A stretch of DNA of 64,000 nucleotides from Deltaproteobacteria bacterium (GCA_016709225.1 JADJEE010000001.1:2666001-2730000), one strand, 5' to 3'; shown: positions 28,976 through 38,253, numbered from the stretch's first letter. The notes: generated by a model not told the origin, from the sequence alone. Program-made: numbers and translations.

Positions 28976-29287
28976 GGGCTCGAGCGCCAGCAGTTCGCGG
29001 GCGCCGGCGATGCTCGGCGCGCGATGGCGCTTGAGTGGGCTGGGTCGGGTCGATGGATGTAGTCATGACGTGCGGCTCCTCGGGCAGTCCACCCGGGTTC
29101 GAAGGTTCGGAGCCGCGTGCATCAGCGGCCCCCGGCCGCGCGATGACGCCACGCCGCCGTGATCCGACGCGCTCGCCTCCGCATTGCGGAGCGAACTCGC
29201 CGTGCTCGACCCATCAGGTCCGGATCTCGCGGCGGAGCGCATCGGCGCTGCACGACGAGAAACCGAAAAACCTCTGCGGGCCGCTTC

Positions 29288-29316
29288 AAGGTAGCACCAA
29301 CGCGGCAATTTCGCAA
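29288..29316 (-). promoter_or_regulatory. Putative sigma-70-type promoter with long leader
   Basis: On the minus strand, TTGCGA (29311-29316) and TACCTT (29288-29293) are separated by exactly 17 bp, and the -10 is extended (TGCTACCTT). Transcription would start near 29281, about 215 nt before ATG 29066. The stretch 29063-29386 holds no gene that was recognised. Confidence 0.5.
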
Positions 29317-29386
29317 GCGCGCGGGTCCTCGGAGAGCGTCGTCGCGGATGACGGGCCGACCACGATCGCGCGACACTGACGGGGCC

Positions 29387-29995
29387 ATGGCGCCTGATCG
29401 TCGCAAGCGTCGCTCGATCACGTCCGCGTCCGGCTTCGTCGCGCACGCGATGGGGCTCGCGTCGTGCGTGGTGTTGGCGTCGGCGTGCGACGGCGATCCC
29501 ATCGATGACGACGCCAACGCCTGGGAGGCGGTGCCCGACATCCCCTACTGCGTCGGCGCGGCCGACTGGGATCCGCAGTGGACCGAGCTCGAAGAGCAGA
29601 TCCTCGCGCGGGTGAACGACGCGCGCGCGCACGGGGCCGACTGCCGCACGGCTGGCAACTTCCCCGCCACCACGCCGCTGCGCATGGATCCCGCGCTGCG
29701 CTGTGCAGCACGCCTGCACTCGGCCGACATGGCCGCGCGCGACTACTTCGAGCACGACGATCCCGACGGCGGGTCGCCGTTCGAGCGCATCGAGGACGCC
29801 GGCTACACCTGGTCGACCGCCGGCGAGAACATCGCGGCTGGCTCGCCCGACGCCGCCGGCACCATGGCGCAGTGGATGGGTAGCGACGGCCACTGCTCGA
29901 ACATCATGAACCCGGGCTTCGACGACATCGGGGTCGGCTACCATCCCGGCGGCGCGTATGGACACCTGTGGACGCAGACCTTCGGCGCACCGTGA
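29387..29995 (+). CDS. CAP-domain lipoprotein 1, 202 aa
   Basis: A lipoprotein signal ends VVLASAC, then an acidic linker leads to a CAP (SCP/PR-1) domain. Family features are present: a His in ARLHSADMAARDYFEHDD with a second His-acid pair, the GENIA motif, and the GHCSNIMNPGFDDIGVGY block with Cys. Two further cysteines (YCVGA and DCRTA) could pair. Bacterial CAP lipoproteins are secreted; their functions are mostly unknown, with suggested roles in binding lipids or sterols or in proteolysis. It is the best preserved of three tandem paralogues and the first in order. ATG 29387 starts the basic signal region. Confidence 0.85.
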   Translation: MAPDRRKRRSITSASGFVAHAMGLASCVVLASACDGDPIDDDANAWEAVPDIPYCVGAADWDPQWTELEEQILARVNDARAHGADCRTAGNFPATTPLRMDPALRCAARLHSADMAARDYFEHDDPDGGSPFERIEDAGYTWSTAGENIAAGSPDAAGTMAQWMGSDGHCSNIMNPGFDDIGVGYHPGGAYGHLWTQTFGAP

Positions 29996-30566
29996 CGCGA
30001 CGCGACGCCGCGCGCTCGCGGCCGTGACGGCGCTGCTCGGGGCCTGCGAAGCCGCGCCCGCCGACGAGCCCGACCGCAGCGCGCTGCCCGACGCGGCCTA
30101 CTGCGATCCCGTGCGCACGTGGGGCGAGCCCGAGCAACGCGCCGAGGCGTCGCTGTTGCGCGCCTTGGAGAACGCGCGCGCGAGCGCGTCGGAGTGCGGT
30201 GCGCTCGGTCGCTTTCCGGCCGCGCCGGATCCACTGCAGCCGGTCGGGGCGCTGCAGTGCGCCGCGCGGCGGCATGCGCAGTACCTCGTCGGTCAGGAGA
30301 CCCTGAGCCACGCAGACGCCGACGCGGCGCTCGTCGATGCCCGGGTCGCACAGGCCGGCTACGAGCCGGTGATCGTCAGCGAGCTGATCGCCGCCGGCAC
30401 CGTCGACGCCGCACGCATCGTCGACCCGCTGTGGCAGCGCAGCCCCGCCCACTGTGCCGATCTGCACGCACCCGACTGGCAGGACGTCGGCGTCGCTGCG
30501 CTCGGCGATCCCGCGTCGCGCTGGGGCGCGGTCTGGGTGGTCGTGCTCGGCGTGCCGCAGCCGTAG
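29958..30566 (+). CDS. CAP-domain lipoprotein 2, divergent, 202 aa
   Basis: The gene starts inside the end of the previous one (38-bp overlap, another frame). It repeats the plan: basic start, lipobox LLGAC, short linker, YCDPV, then a domain with AARRHAQYLV, TLSHAD and SPAHCADLHAPDWQDVGVAAL. The central GENIA motif is replaced by VSELIAAG, so the typical CAP cavity is altered. It is probably a duplicate of gene 1 that has changed function or lost activity. No other start fits; ATG 29958 gives the full signal peptide. Confidence 0.78.
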   Translation: MDTCGRRPSAHRDATRRRALAAVTALLGACEAAPADEPDRSALPDAAYCDPVRTWGEPEQRAEASLLRALENARASASECGALGRFPAAPDPLQPVGALQCAARRHAQYLVGQETLSHADADAALVDARVAQAGYEPVIVSELIAAGTVDAARIVDPLWQRSPAHCADLHAPDWQDVGVAALGDPASRWGAVWVVVLGVPQP

Positions 30567-30597
30567 CCGGTATCCCGCGGGCCAGCCGGCGGCGTGA

Positions 30598-30603
30598 TAG
30601 CCT
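30598..30603 (+). promoter_or_regulatory. Putative extended -10 (TAGCCT)
   Basis: TAGCCT within TGATAGCCT ends 11 nt before GTG 30615, favouring that start over the in-frame GTG at 30594, which would lie upstream of the hexamer. Confidence 0.4.
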
Positions 30604-30614
30604 ACGCGCCGCCC

Positions 30615-31208
30615 GTGCCGCGTCCACCGTCACGCCGTCTGACCCCGTCGAGCGCCGTGCTCGCGGCGATCGCCGTGCTCGCGCCGACCGCTGGCTGCGT
30701 CATCGACGAGCTGCAGGTCGACGACGTCGGCGAGGCCCCGTACTGCGAGCCGGCCGCGACCTGGCCGCGCGAGTACGCCGAGCTCGAAGCCTCGCTGCTC
30801 GAGCGCATCGCGACCGTGCGCCGGCAGGGTCGTAGCTGCGGCGACGTGCACCACAACCCGGTCACCGCCTTCGAGCTGCAGCCGCAGCTGCACTGCGCCG
30901 CGCGCCTGCATGCGACCTTCGTCGCCGAGCACACGGGCCTCTCGCACGAGGGACAAGACGGCAGCACGCCGCTGTCGCGCGCGGCCCAGGCCGGCTACGA
31001 CGGCGCGCCGCGCTACGAGCTGCTCGCGCGCGACTACGAGGGCGCCGGCGCCGTGCTGCAGGCATGGCTCGAAGATCCCCAGCACTGCGATGCGCTCTTC
31101 GACAACACGATCCGCGAGATCGGCGTGGGCCACTCCCGCAGCGGGCCGCCGGCGCTGTCCGATCGCGACGGCATCGGCTGGGTGATCGTGCTCGGCGAGC
31201 GCAAGTAG
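30615..31208 (+). CDS. CAP-domain lipoprotein 3, divergent, 197 aa
   Basis: This third paralogue has a lipobox (PTAGC), an acidic linker with YCEPA, and a CAP-like domain. ARLHATFVAEHTGLSHEGQDG retains two histidines, and DPQHCDALFDNTIREIGVG matches the end block of gene 1. The middle GENIA motif is replaced by YELLARD. Conserved cysteines recur at equivalent places in all three genes (YC near the start of the domain, HC near the end). The tandem array may provide a set of related secreted proteins under partly separate promoters. Confidence 0.78.
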   Translation: MPRPPSRRLTPSSAVLAAIAVLAPTAGCVIDELQVDDVGEAPYCEPAATWPREYAELEASLLERIATVRRQGRSCGDVHHNPVTAFELQPQLHCAARLHATFVAEHTGLSHEGQDGSTPLSRAAQAGYDGAPRYELLARDYEGAGAVLQAWLEDPQHCDALFDNTIREIGVGHSRSGPPALSDRDGIGWVIVLGERK

Positions 31209-31253
31209 AGCCGCACGACCAGGGTTCGACTGGACATCCGAAGCGAGGCACTG

Positions 31254-34200
31254 GTGGATCATCCCCCCGCGATTGTTCGACTGGCCCGTGCATGGGGCCT
31301 GCAGGTCGGCTTCCACGACTTCACCGGCACGTTCCGTGACAGCCGCGAGGACTCGCTGCGGGCTGTGCTCGCGGCCCTCGGCGCGGCCGTCGAGGGCGAC
31401 CTCGAGGCCGCGATCCGCGAGCGCGAAGAAGCCCGCGCGCGCGAGCTGCTGCCGCCGGTGCTGGTCGCATGGGATGGCTGGCTCGACGTGCAGCTGCGCG
31501 TGCCCCGGGAGCGCATCGACGCCACGCTCACGCTCACGCTCACGCTCGAGCACGGCGAGGTGCGCTCGTTGCCGCTGCGGGCCAGCGACGCCGAGCGAGC
31601 GCGGGCGACCGACGCCGACACCATCGCGATCGCGGCGCGCTGGCCGACCGCACTACCGACCGGCTACCACCGCCTGGTGGTCGCGGGCACCGACGCCGCC
31701 GCCGTGGTGTTGGCCGCACCGCGCCGGGTGTGGCAGCCGCCCGCGAGCCCGCCACCGCGGCACTTCGGCGTGTTCGCGCCGATGTTCGCGCTGCACTCCG
31801 AGGGCAGCCTCGGGGTCGGCGACTTCGGCGACATGGCGCGGCTGTACGACGTCGTCGCGGCGCGGGGTGGCAGCGCGGTCGCGACGCTGCCGTTGCTGTC
31901 GGCGTACCTCGACGACCCGTGCGAGGCCAGCCCCTACGTGCCGTGCTCGCGGCTGGCGTGGAACGAGCTGTACCTCGACCTGCGTGCGATCCCGGAGCTC
32001 GCCCACACGCCGGCGGCCGCGGCCGTGCTCGCCCACCCCGACACCACCGCCGAGATCCATCGGCTGCGCGGGCTCGATCTGGTCGAGCACCGCGCCGAGA
32101 TGGCGCTGCGACGCCGCGTGCTCGCGCCGCTGGCCGAGGCGCTGTTCGCCGACACCGGCCCGCGTCGCGACGCCTTCGATGCGTTCGTCGCGGCGCGCCC
32201 CGAGCTGGTCGACTACGCCCGCTTCCGGGCCGCGCAGGAACGCTTCGGGGTGGCCTGGGATCGCTGGCCCGAGACCGCCAGGGCCGGCGTGCTGCCGGCG
32301 CCGGTCGACCCCGTCGAACAGGCCGCGATGCGGCACCACCTGTTCGCGCAGTTCTGCTGCCACGAGCAGCTGACGGCGCTCTCGCAGCACATGTCCGGCG
32401 GCGGACTCGGGCTCTACCTCGACCTGCCGGTCGGCGTGCACGGGCTCGGCTTCGACACCTGGCGACATCGCGAGGTCTTCGTGCACGGCCTCGCCACCGG
32501 CGCGCCGCCGGACCTGTTGTTCGGCGGGGGACAGAACTGGGCCTTCCCGCCGTTGCACCCCGACGCGCTGCGGCGCAGCGGCCACGCGTACACCATTGCG
32601 ATGATCCGCAACCACCTGCGGTACGCCAAGGCGCTCCGCATCGATCACGTGATGGGCCTGCATCGCCTGTACGTGATCCCGCAGGGCGCCCGCGCGACCG
32701 AGGGCGTCTACCTCGAGTATCCCCACGACGAGTTCTACGCGATCTTCTCGATCGAGTCGCACCGCAGCGGCACGCTGCTGGTCGGCGAGGACCTCGGCAC
32801 CGTGCCCGGAGAGGTCCACGAGGCCATGCGCGAGCACGGCGTGCTGGGCATGCACGTGGTCGAGTACGCCGCGCGGCCGCAGCCACCCGCGCTGCCCCGC
32901 GCCGGGAGCGACACCGCGGCCTCGGTGAACACCCACGACATGCCGACGTTCGCGGCCTACTGGTGCGGCGACGACATCGACGACCGCGTCGCACTGGGCT
33001 GGATCGACGACGCCACCGCGGCCGCGGATCATCGCGCACGCGCGGCGCTGCGCGGCAGCCTGCGCGCACACTGGTCGGAGCGCACGCCGCTCGCGCCCGA
33101 CGCCGATGCCGACGCGGCCTACGACGCGTGCTTGGTCGATCTGGGCGACAGCGAAACGCCGCTGGCCCTGGTCGCGCTCGAGGATCTGTGGGGCGAGCTG
33201 CACCCCCACAACGTGCCGGGCACCTGGCTCGAGCGACCCAACTGGCGTCGACGCGCGCGCTTCGGCGTCGACGCGCTGCCCGAGGCCGCGCTCGCCAAGC
33301 TGACCCGGCTCGCGCAGGCCCGCGCCGGCGGCGTGCAGGCGGGCGCGGTGCGCCACGACGCCAGCCGCATCAGCGCCGACGATCTGCACTGGTTCAACGA
33401 GGGCACCCACGAGCGCGTGCACGACAAGCTCGGCGCGCACCCGCACTGCGTCGACGGCGTCGACGGGGTCGCGTTCGCGGTGTGGGCCCCGTCCGCGCGC
33501 GAGGTCAGCGTCATCGGCGACTGGAACGCGTGGCGCCCGGGCGCCCACCCGCTGCACGTGCACGGCAGCTCCGGCATCTGGGAGGGCTTCGTACCGGGCG
33601 TGGCGCCCGGCTGCCGCTACAAGTTCGACATCGTCGGCGAGCACGGCCACGCCGAGAAGGCCGACCCGGTGGCCGCGTGGGCCGAGGCACCGCCGCGCAC
33701 CGCCTCGCTGGTGGCCCGCAGCTCGCCGAGCTTCGACGACGAGGCCTGGCTCGAGCGCCGCGCCGCCGCCAACCGCCTCGACGCGCCGATGACGATCTAC
33801 GAGTGCCACCTGGGCTCGTGGATGCGCGTGCCCGAGGAGGGCAATCGCATGCTCGGCTACCGCGAGCTGGGGGTGAGGCTGGCCGAGTACCTCGGTCGCA
33901 CCGGCTTCACCCACGTCGAGCTGCTGCCGGTGATGGAGCACCCCTTCTACGGCTCGTGGGGCTACCAGACCACCGGCTACTTCGCCCCCACCGCGCGTCA
34001 CGGCAGCCCCGCCGACTTCCGCGCGATGATCGACACGCTGCACGCCGCCGGCATCACGGTGATCCTCGACTGGGTGCCATCGCACTTCCCGTCCGACGCG
34101 TTCGCGCTGGCCAACTTCGACGGCACGCACCTCTACGAGCACGCCGATCCGCGCAAGGGCTACCACCCCGACTGGCACAGCTCGATCTTCAACTACGGCC

Positions 34201-35249
34201 GCTACGAGGTGTGTTCATTCCTGGTGTCGAGCGCGCTCAGCTGGCTCGAGCGCTTCGGCGTGGACGGCTTGCGCGTCGATGCGGTCGCGTCGATGCTCTA
34301 CCTCGACTACTCGCGCAAGGCCGGCGAATGGGTGCCCAACGTCCACGGCGGACGCGAGAATCTCGAGGCGATCGCGTTCCTGCGGCGGCTCAACGAGGCC
34401 CTGTTCCGCCGCTTCCCCGGCGCGCAGAGCTTCGCCGAGGAATCGACCGCGTGGCCGATGGTCTCGCGTCCGACCTGGCTCGGCGGGCTCGGCTTCGGGC
34501 TCAAGTGGGACATGGGTTGGATGCACGACACGCTGCGCTACATGGGCCGCGATCCGATCCACCGCGGCTGGCACCAACACGAGCTCACCTTCCGCATGAT
34601 CTACGCGTTCGGCGAGAACTTCGTGTTGCCGCTGTCCCACGACGAGGTCGTGCACGGCAAGGGCTCGATGCTCGGCAAGATGCCGGGCGACCGCTGGCAG
34701 AAGTTCGCCAACCTGCGCCTGCTGTACGGCTACATGTGGGGCCAGCCCGGCAAGAAGCTGCTGTTCATGGGCGGCGAGTTCGCGCAGGAGCGCGAGTGGA
34801 ACCACGACCTCTCGCTCGACTGGCACCTGCTCGGCGACGGCATGCACGCCGGGGTGCAGCGCTGGATCGCCGATCTCAACCGCCTGCACCGCGACCAGCC
34901 CGCGCTGCACGAGCAGGACCACGACCCCGCGGGCTTCGAGTGGATCGACTTCACCGACGCCACCAACAGCGTGTTCGCGTGGCTGCGCCGCAGCCGCAGC
35001 GGCCAGAGCGTGCTCGTGGTGTGCAACTTCACGCCGGTGCCGCGACCGGGCTATCGCATCGGCGTGCCGCACCCCGGGCACTGGTACGAGCTCGCCAACA
35101 GCGACGCCGGCGAGTATGGCGGCAGTGGGCTCGGCAACTTCGGAGGCCGCGACGCCGAGCCGGTCGGCGCGCACGGGCGCGGCTGGTCGCTCGAGCTCAC
35201 GCTCCCGCCGCTCGGCTGTATCATGCTGCGTTGCGGGGACCCCACGTGA
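31254..35249 (+). CDS. glgB: Fused 4-alpha-glucanotransferase (GH77) and glycogen branching enzyme (GH13), 1331 aa
   Basis: Residues 1 to about 690 are a MalQ-type amylomaltase. RIDHVMGLHRLYVIP carries the nucleophile Asp, VGEDLGTVP the acid/base Glu, and NTHDMPT the third acid. Residues 720-1331 are a complete GlgB: a CBM48-like domain (FAVWAPSAREVSVIGDWNAW), then the GH13 barrel with GLRVDAVASMLYLDYSR (nucleophile), SFAEESTAW (acid/base) and LSHDEVVHGK. GlgB forms alpha-1,6 branches; MalQ moves alpha-1,4 chains. Joined, they could remodel one glucan chain without release. A 24-bp ACGCTC microsatellite (31524-31547) codes TLTL repeats. The GTG start is 45 bp after the CAP genes; the GH57 gene overlaps the end by 4 bp. 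Confidence 0.93.
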   Translation: MDHPPAIVRLARAWGLQVGFHDFTGTFRDSREDSLRAVLAALGAAVEGDLEAAIREREEARARELLPPVLVAWDGWLDVQLRVPRERIDATLTLTLTLEHGEVRSLPLRASDAERARATDADTIAIAARWPTALPTGYHRLVVAGTDAAAVVLAAPRRVWQPPASPPPRHFGVFAPMFALHSEGSLGVGDFGDMARLYDVVAARGGSAVATLPLLSAYLDDPCEASPYVPCSRLAWNELYLDLRAIPELAHTPAAAAVLAHPDTTAEIHRLRGLDLVEHRAEMALRRRVLAPLAEALFADTGPRRDAFDAFVAARPELVDYARFRAAQERFGVAWDRWPETARAGVLPAPVDPVEQAAMRHHLFAQFCCHEQLTALSQHMSGGGLGLYLDLPVGVHGLGFDTWRHREVFVHGLATGAPPDLLFGGGQNWAFPPLHPDALRRSGHAYTIAMIRNHLRYAKALRIDHVMGLHRLYVIPQGARATEGVYLEYPHDEFYAIFSIESHRSGTLLVGEDLGTVPGEVHEAMREHGVLGMHVVEYAARPQPPALPRAGSDTAASVNTHDMPTFAAYWCGDDIDDRVALGWIDDATAAADHRARAALRGSLRAHWSERTPLAPDADADAAYDACLVDLGDSETPLALVALEDLWGELHPHNVPGTWLERPNWRRRARFGVDALPEAALAKLTRLAQARAGGVQAGAVRHDASRISADDLHWFNEGTHERVHDKLGAHPHCVDGVDGVAFAVWAPSAREVSVIGDWNAWRPGAHPLHVHGSSGIWEGFVPGVAPGCRYKFDIVGEHGHAEKADPVAAWAEAPPRTASLVARSSPSFDDEAWLERRAAANRLDAPMTIYECHLGSWMRVPEEGNRMLGYRELGVRLAEYLGRTGFTHVELLPVMEHPFYGSWGYQTTGYFAPTARHGSPADFRAMIDTLHAAGITVILDWVPSHFPSDAFALANFDGTHLYEHADPRKGYHPDWHSSIFNYGRYEVCSFLVSSALSWLERFGVDGLRVDAVASMLYLDYSRKAGEWVPNVHGGRENLEAIAFLRRLNEALFRRFPGAQSFAEESTAWPMVSRPTWLGGLGFGLKWDMGWMHDTLRYMGRDPIHRGWHQHELTFRMIYAFGENFVLPLSHDEVVHGKGSMLGKMPGDRWQKFANLRLLYGYMWGQPGKKLLFMGGEFAQEREWNHDLSLDWHLLGDGMHAGVQRWIADLNRLHRDQPALHEQDHDPAGFEWIDFTDATNSVFAWLRRSRSGQSVLVVCNFTPVPRPGYRIGVPHPGHWYELANSDAGEYGGSGLGNFGGRDAEPVGAHGRGWSLELTLPPLGCIMLRCGDPT
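31524..31547. repeat. ACGCTC hexamer microsatellite (4 copies)
   Basis: Four exact hexamers inside the glucanotransferase part encode alternating Thr-Leu. Changes in copy number would keep the frame. Confidence 0.9.
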
Positions 35250-37687
35250 GCGCGCGGTACATCTGCATCCACGGCCACTTCTACCAGCCGCCGCGGGAGA
35301 ACCCGTGGCTGGAGTCGATCGAGGTGCAGCCGTCGGCGTACCCGTTCCACGACTGGAACGAGCGCATCACCGCCGAGTGCTACGGGCCCAACGCGGCCGC
35401 GCGCATCCTCGACGAGCAGGGCTGCATCACCCGCATCGTCAGCAACTACGCGCGCATGAGCTTCAACTTCGGGCCGACCCTGTTGGCCTGGCTCGAGCGC
35501 GCGCGACGTGACGTCTATCGCTCGATCATCGCGGCCGATGGTCAGAGCCGCAAGCGCTTCGCCGGGCACGGCTCCGCGATGGCGCAGGCCTACAACCACT
35601 CGATCCTCCCGCTGTGTCGGCCCCGCGACAAGCGCACGCAGATCCGCTGGGGGCTGCGCGACTTCGAGGTCCGCTTCGCGCGGCGTCCCGAGGGCATGTG
35701 GTTGCCCGAGACCGCCGTCGACATCGAGACCCTCGAGCTGCTCGCCGACGAGGGCATCGCATTCACGCTGCTGGCACCCCACCAGGCCGGCGCGATCCGA
35801 GCGCGCAGCGACGGCAGCCCGTGGGTCGACGTCGGCGGCGCGCGCATCGATCCGCGGCGGGCCTATCGCGTGGAGCTGCCGGGTGGCCGCTCGATCGCCG
35901 TGTTCTTCTACGATGGTCCGGTGTCGCAGGCGATCGCGTTCGAGCGGCTGCTGCAGAGCGGCGACGGCTTCGCCACCCGCCTGCGCGGAGCCTTCGACGG
36001 CCGCGAGGAGGCCCAGCTGGTCCACGTCGCGACCGACGGCGAGACCTACGGTCACCACCATCGCTACGGCGACATGGCGCTGGCGTACGCGCTGCACACC
36101 CTCGAGCAGGCCCAGGACGTGCGGCTCGTCAACTATGGCGAGTTCCTCGCGCGGCACCCTCCGACCTACGAGGCCCGCGTGGTCGAGCGGACCTCGTGGA
36201 GCTGCGCCCACGGCATCGAGCGCTGGCGCGCCGACTGCGGCTGCAACAGCGGCGGCCACCCGGGCTGGTCGCAGCGCTGGCGCGGGCCGCTGCGCGCCGC
36301 GCTGGACTGGCTCGCGGCGCGGCTCGACGCGGTGTTCGAGACCGCCGGCGCACCGCTGCTGCGCGACCCATGGGTCGCGCGCGACGGCTACATCGACGCG
36401 ATCCTCGATCGCAGCCCCGAGGCCCTCGAGCGATTCTTGCTGCGCCACGCCACCGGCAAGCTCGACCCGGCCGCACGCACGCGCGCGCTGGAGCTGCTCG
36501 AGCTGCAGCGACACGCCCTGCTGATGTACACCAGCTGCGGGTGGTTCTTCGACGAGGTCTCGGGCATCGAGACGGTACAGATCATCCGCTACGCCGCGCG
36601 GGCGGCATCGCTGGCCGAGCGCCTCGACCCCGGGCTGGCCGGCCCGGACGGGCTGCAGGCGGGGTTCCTCGCGCAGCTCGCCCACGCGGTCGGCAACCTG
36701 CCGGAGTTCGCCGACGCCGCGGTGGTCTACCGCCGCAACGTCGACGTGCTCGACCTCGACAAGCTCGCGGCCCACTACGCGGTCAGCTCGCTGTTCCACG
36801 GCTACGAAGAGCGCACCGAGCTGTTCGCGTACTTCGTCGATCAGCTCGACATGCGCAGCCACTCGCTCGGCCGTGCGAAGCTGGTGCTCGGCACCATCCG
36901 CATCACCTCGCGCGTGACCTACGAGACCCAGGTGCGCAGCTTCGGCTTCGTGCACTTCGGCGATCACAACCTCTCGGGCGGCGTGCGGCACTTCGAGCAG
37001 GCCGCCGACTACGAGGCGATGTGCCGCGAGGTCGCGAGCGCGTTCGAGCGCGCCGACATGCCCGAGGTGCTGCGCCTACTCGACGGCCACTTCCTCGAGC
37101 TCACCTACTCCCTGCGCTCGCTGTTCCGCGACGAGCAGCAGCGCGCGCTCGACGTCATCGTCCGCTCGGCGCTGACCGACGCCGAGGCGCTCGCCAGCCA
37201 GCTCTACGAGACCCACTCGCCGCTGCTGCGCTACCTCGCCACGCTCGACCTGCCGCTGCCCAAGTCGCTGCGCGGGCTGGCGGACTTCGTGCACAACAGC
37301 TCGCTGCGCCGCGAGCTCGAGCGCCACGAGCTCGAGTTCCCCCGCATCCGCGCGCTGCTGTCGGAGTCCGAGGACGTCGGCACCGAGCTCGACAGCGCCG
37401 GCATCGGCTTCGCCCTGCGTCAGGCGATCGAGCGCGCCGCCAACCTGTGGGCCGAGGAACCCGAGCAGCTGGGGCGCCTGCGGCGACTCCGGCGCGCCGC
37501 CGAGTTCGGCCGCGAGATGTCGCTGGAGCTCGACCTCCACCACGTGCAGAACCGCTTCTATGCCCTGCTCGAGGCGGTCTATCCCCGCTTCTACGAGCAG
37601 GCCGAGCGCGGCGACCCGATCGCGATCGAGTGGCGCGAGCACTTCCGGGCGCTCGGCGAGGCCCTGCGCGTGCGCGTCGGGCCGTGA
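35246..37687 (+). CDS. GH57 glycoside hydrolase with DUF3536-type C-terminus, 813 aa
   Basis: The N-terminal 310 residues form a GH57 barrel. It opens ICIHGHFYQPPRENPW, has the likely catalytic Glu in GMWLPETAVD, and ends near HVATDGETYGHHH with the acid partner. The rest matches the DUF3536 type of extension, all-helical with several conserved motifs (LLMYTSCGWFFDEVSGIET). GH57 enzymes include amylopullulanases, branching enzymes and glucanotransferases; the exact activity of the DUF3536 group is not settled. The GTG overlaps the TGA of the malQ-glgB fusion (GTGA), so the genes are translationally coupled and act in the same glucan pathway. Confidence 0.9.
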   Translation: MSARYICIHGHFYQPPRENPWLESIEVQPSAYPFHDWNERITAECYGPNAAARILDEQGCITRIVSNYARMSFNFGPTLLAWLERARRDVYRSIIAADGQSRKRFAGHGSAMAQAYNHSILPLCRPRDKRTQIRWGLRDFEVRFARRPEGMWLPETAVDIETLELLADEGIAFTLLAPHQAGAIRARSDGSPWVDVGGARIDPRRAYRVELPGGRSIAVFFYDGPVSQAIAFERLLQSGDGFATRLRGAFDGREEAQLVHVATDGETYGHHHRYGDMALAYALHTLEQAQDVRLVNYGEFLARHPPTYEARVVERTSWSCAHGIERWRADCGCNSGGHPGWSQRWRGPLRAALDWLAARLDAVFETAGAPLLRDPWVARDGYIDAILDRSPEALERFLLRHATGKLDPAARTRALELLELQRHALLMYTSCGWFFDEVSGIETVQIIRYAARAASLAERLDPGLAGPDGLQAGFLAQLAHAVGNLPEFADAAVVYRRNVDVLDLDKLAAHYAVSSLFHGYEERTELFAYFVDQLDMRSHSLGRAKLVLGTIRITSRVTYETQVRSFGFVHFGDHNLSGGVRHFEQAADYEAMCREVASAFERADMPEVLRLLDGHFLELTYSLRSLFRDEQQRALDVIVRSALTDAEALASQLYETHSPLLRYLATLDLPLPKSLRGLADFVHNSSLRRELERHELEFPRIRALLSESEDVGTELDSAGIGFALRQAIERAANLWAEEPEQLGRLRRLRRAAEFGREMSLELDLHHVQNRFYALLEAVYPRFYEQAERGDPIAIEWREHFRALGEALRVRVGP

Positions 37688-37757
37688 CCACACCAAGGGG
37701 CGCGCGTCCGACGATGGGCCGGCGCGGTCTGACTCCGGCGCGCAGAGTTGGGGCATC

Positions 37758-38225
37758 ATGGCAGGCGTCGCCATGTTGGCCGCCATCATGTTCGCTGCGA
37801 GCCTCGCCGCGACGCCCGAGCCCGGGCGCCTCGACGACGAGCGGACCGTGCTGTGGACGGCGATCGATGACCTGCGACGGAGCATCGCGCTCTACCAGGC
37901 CGCGCTGACGATCGAGCGCTGGCAACCCTTCCCGCGGGTGCTGCGGAGCAAGCGTCGGCAGCTCCGTCGGCTCGTGAAGCTGTCGGTTGCGCGGGGGCAC
38001 GGTGACCCGCCCGTGCTGTGGGACCCCGCAACCGTGGCGTCGCCGCCCGAGCGCACCGCTGCCTGTGCGCGGGCGGTCGACCAGGAGCTGCGCAACGCGG
38101 CGATCTACGAGACCGCGCTGGCGCAGGGCTCCTCACCGGCGGTCGAGCGCAAGCTCCGGGCGATGCACCGACGCGTGCGTGAACATCACATCGTCGCGTT
38201 CGAGTCCTGCGTGCGCCACGGGTGA
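37758..38225 (+). CDS. Small exported helical protein, 155 aa
   Basis: The start MAGVAMLAAIMFAASLAA is a signal peptide or membrane anchor. The mature part is helical and basic, with two cysteines (AACARAVDQEL and ESCVRHG). No named family was recognised. ATG 37758 was chosen because the frame upstream overlaps the GH57 gene and lacks coding character. It stands 28 bp before the zinc peptidase gene, which has its own -10-like motif. Confidence 0.72.
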   Translation: MAGVAMLAAIMFAASLAATPEPGRLDDERTVLWTAIDDLRRSIALYQAALTIERWQPFPRVLRSKRRQLRRLVKLSVARGHGDPPVLWDPATVASPPERTAACARAVDQELRNAAIYETALAQGSSPAVERKLRAMHRRVREHHIVAFESCVRHG

Positions 38226-38235
38226 CGGGCGCTGC

Positions 38236-38241
38236 TACGCT
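38236..38241 (+). promoter_or_regulatory. Putative extended -10 (TACGCT)
   Basis: TACGCT within CTGCTACGCT ends 12 nt before ATG 38254. Confidence 0.45.
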
Positions 38242-38253
38242 CCCCGGCACGCC

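Noticed and set aside
31469..35245. Open frame continuing more than 1250 codons upstream of the GH57 gene
   Set aside because: It is Arg/Pro/Ala-rich noise in another frame of the malQ-glgB fusion, caused by high GC3; only the part after 35246 is coding.
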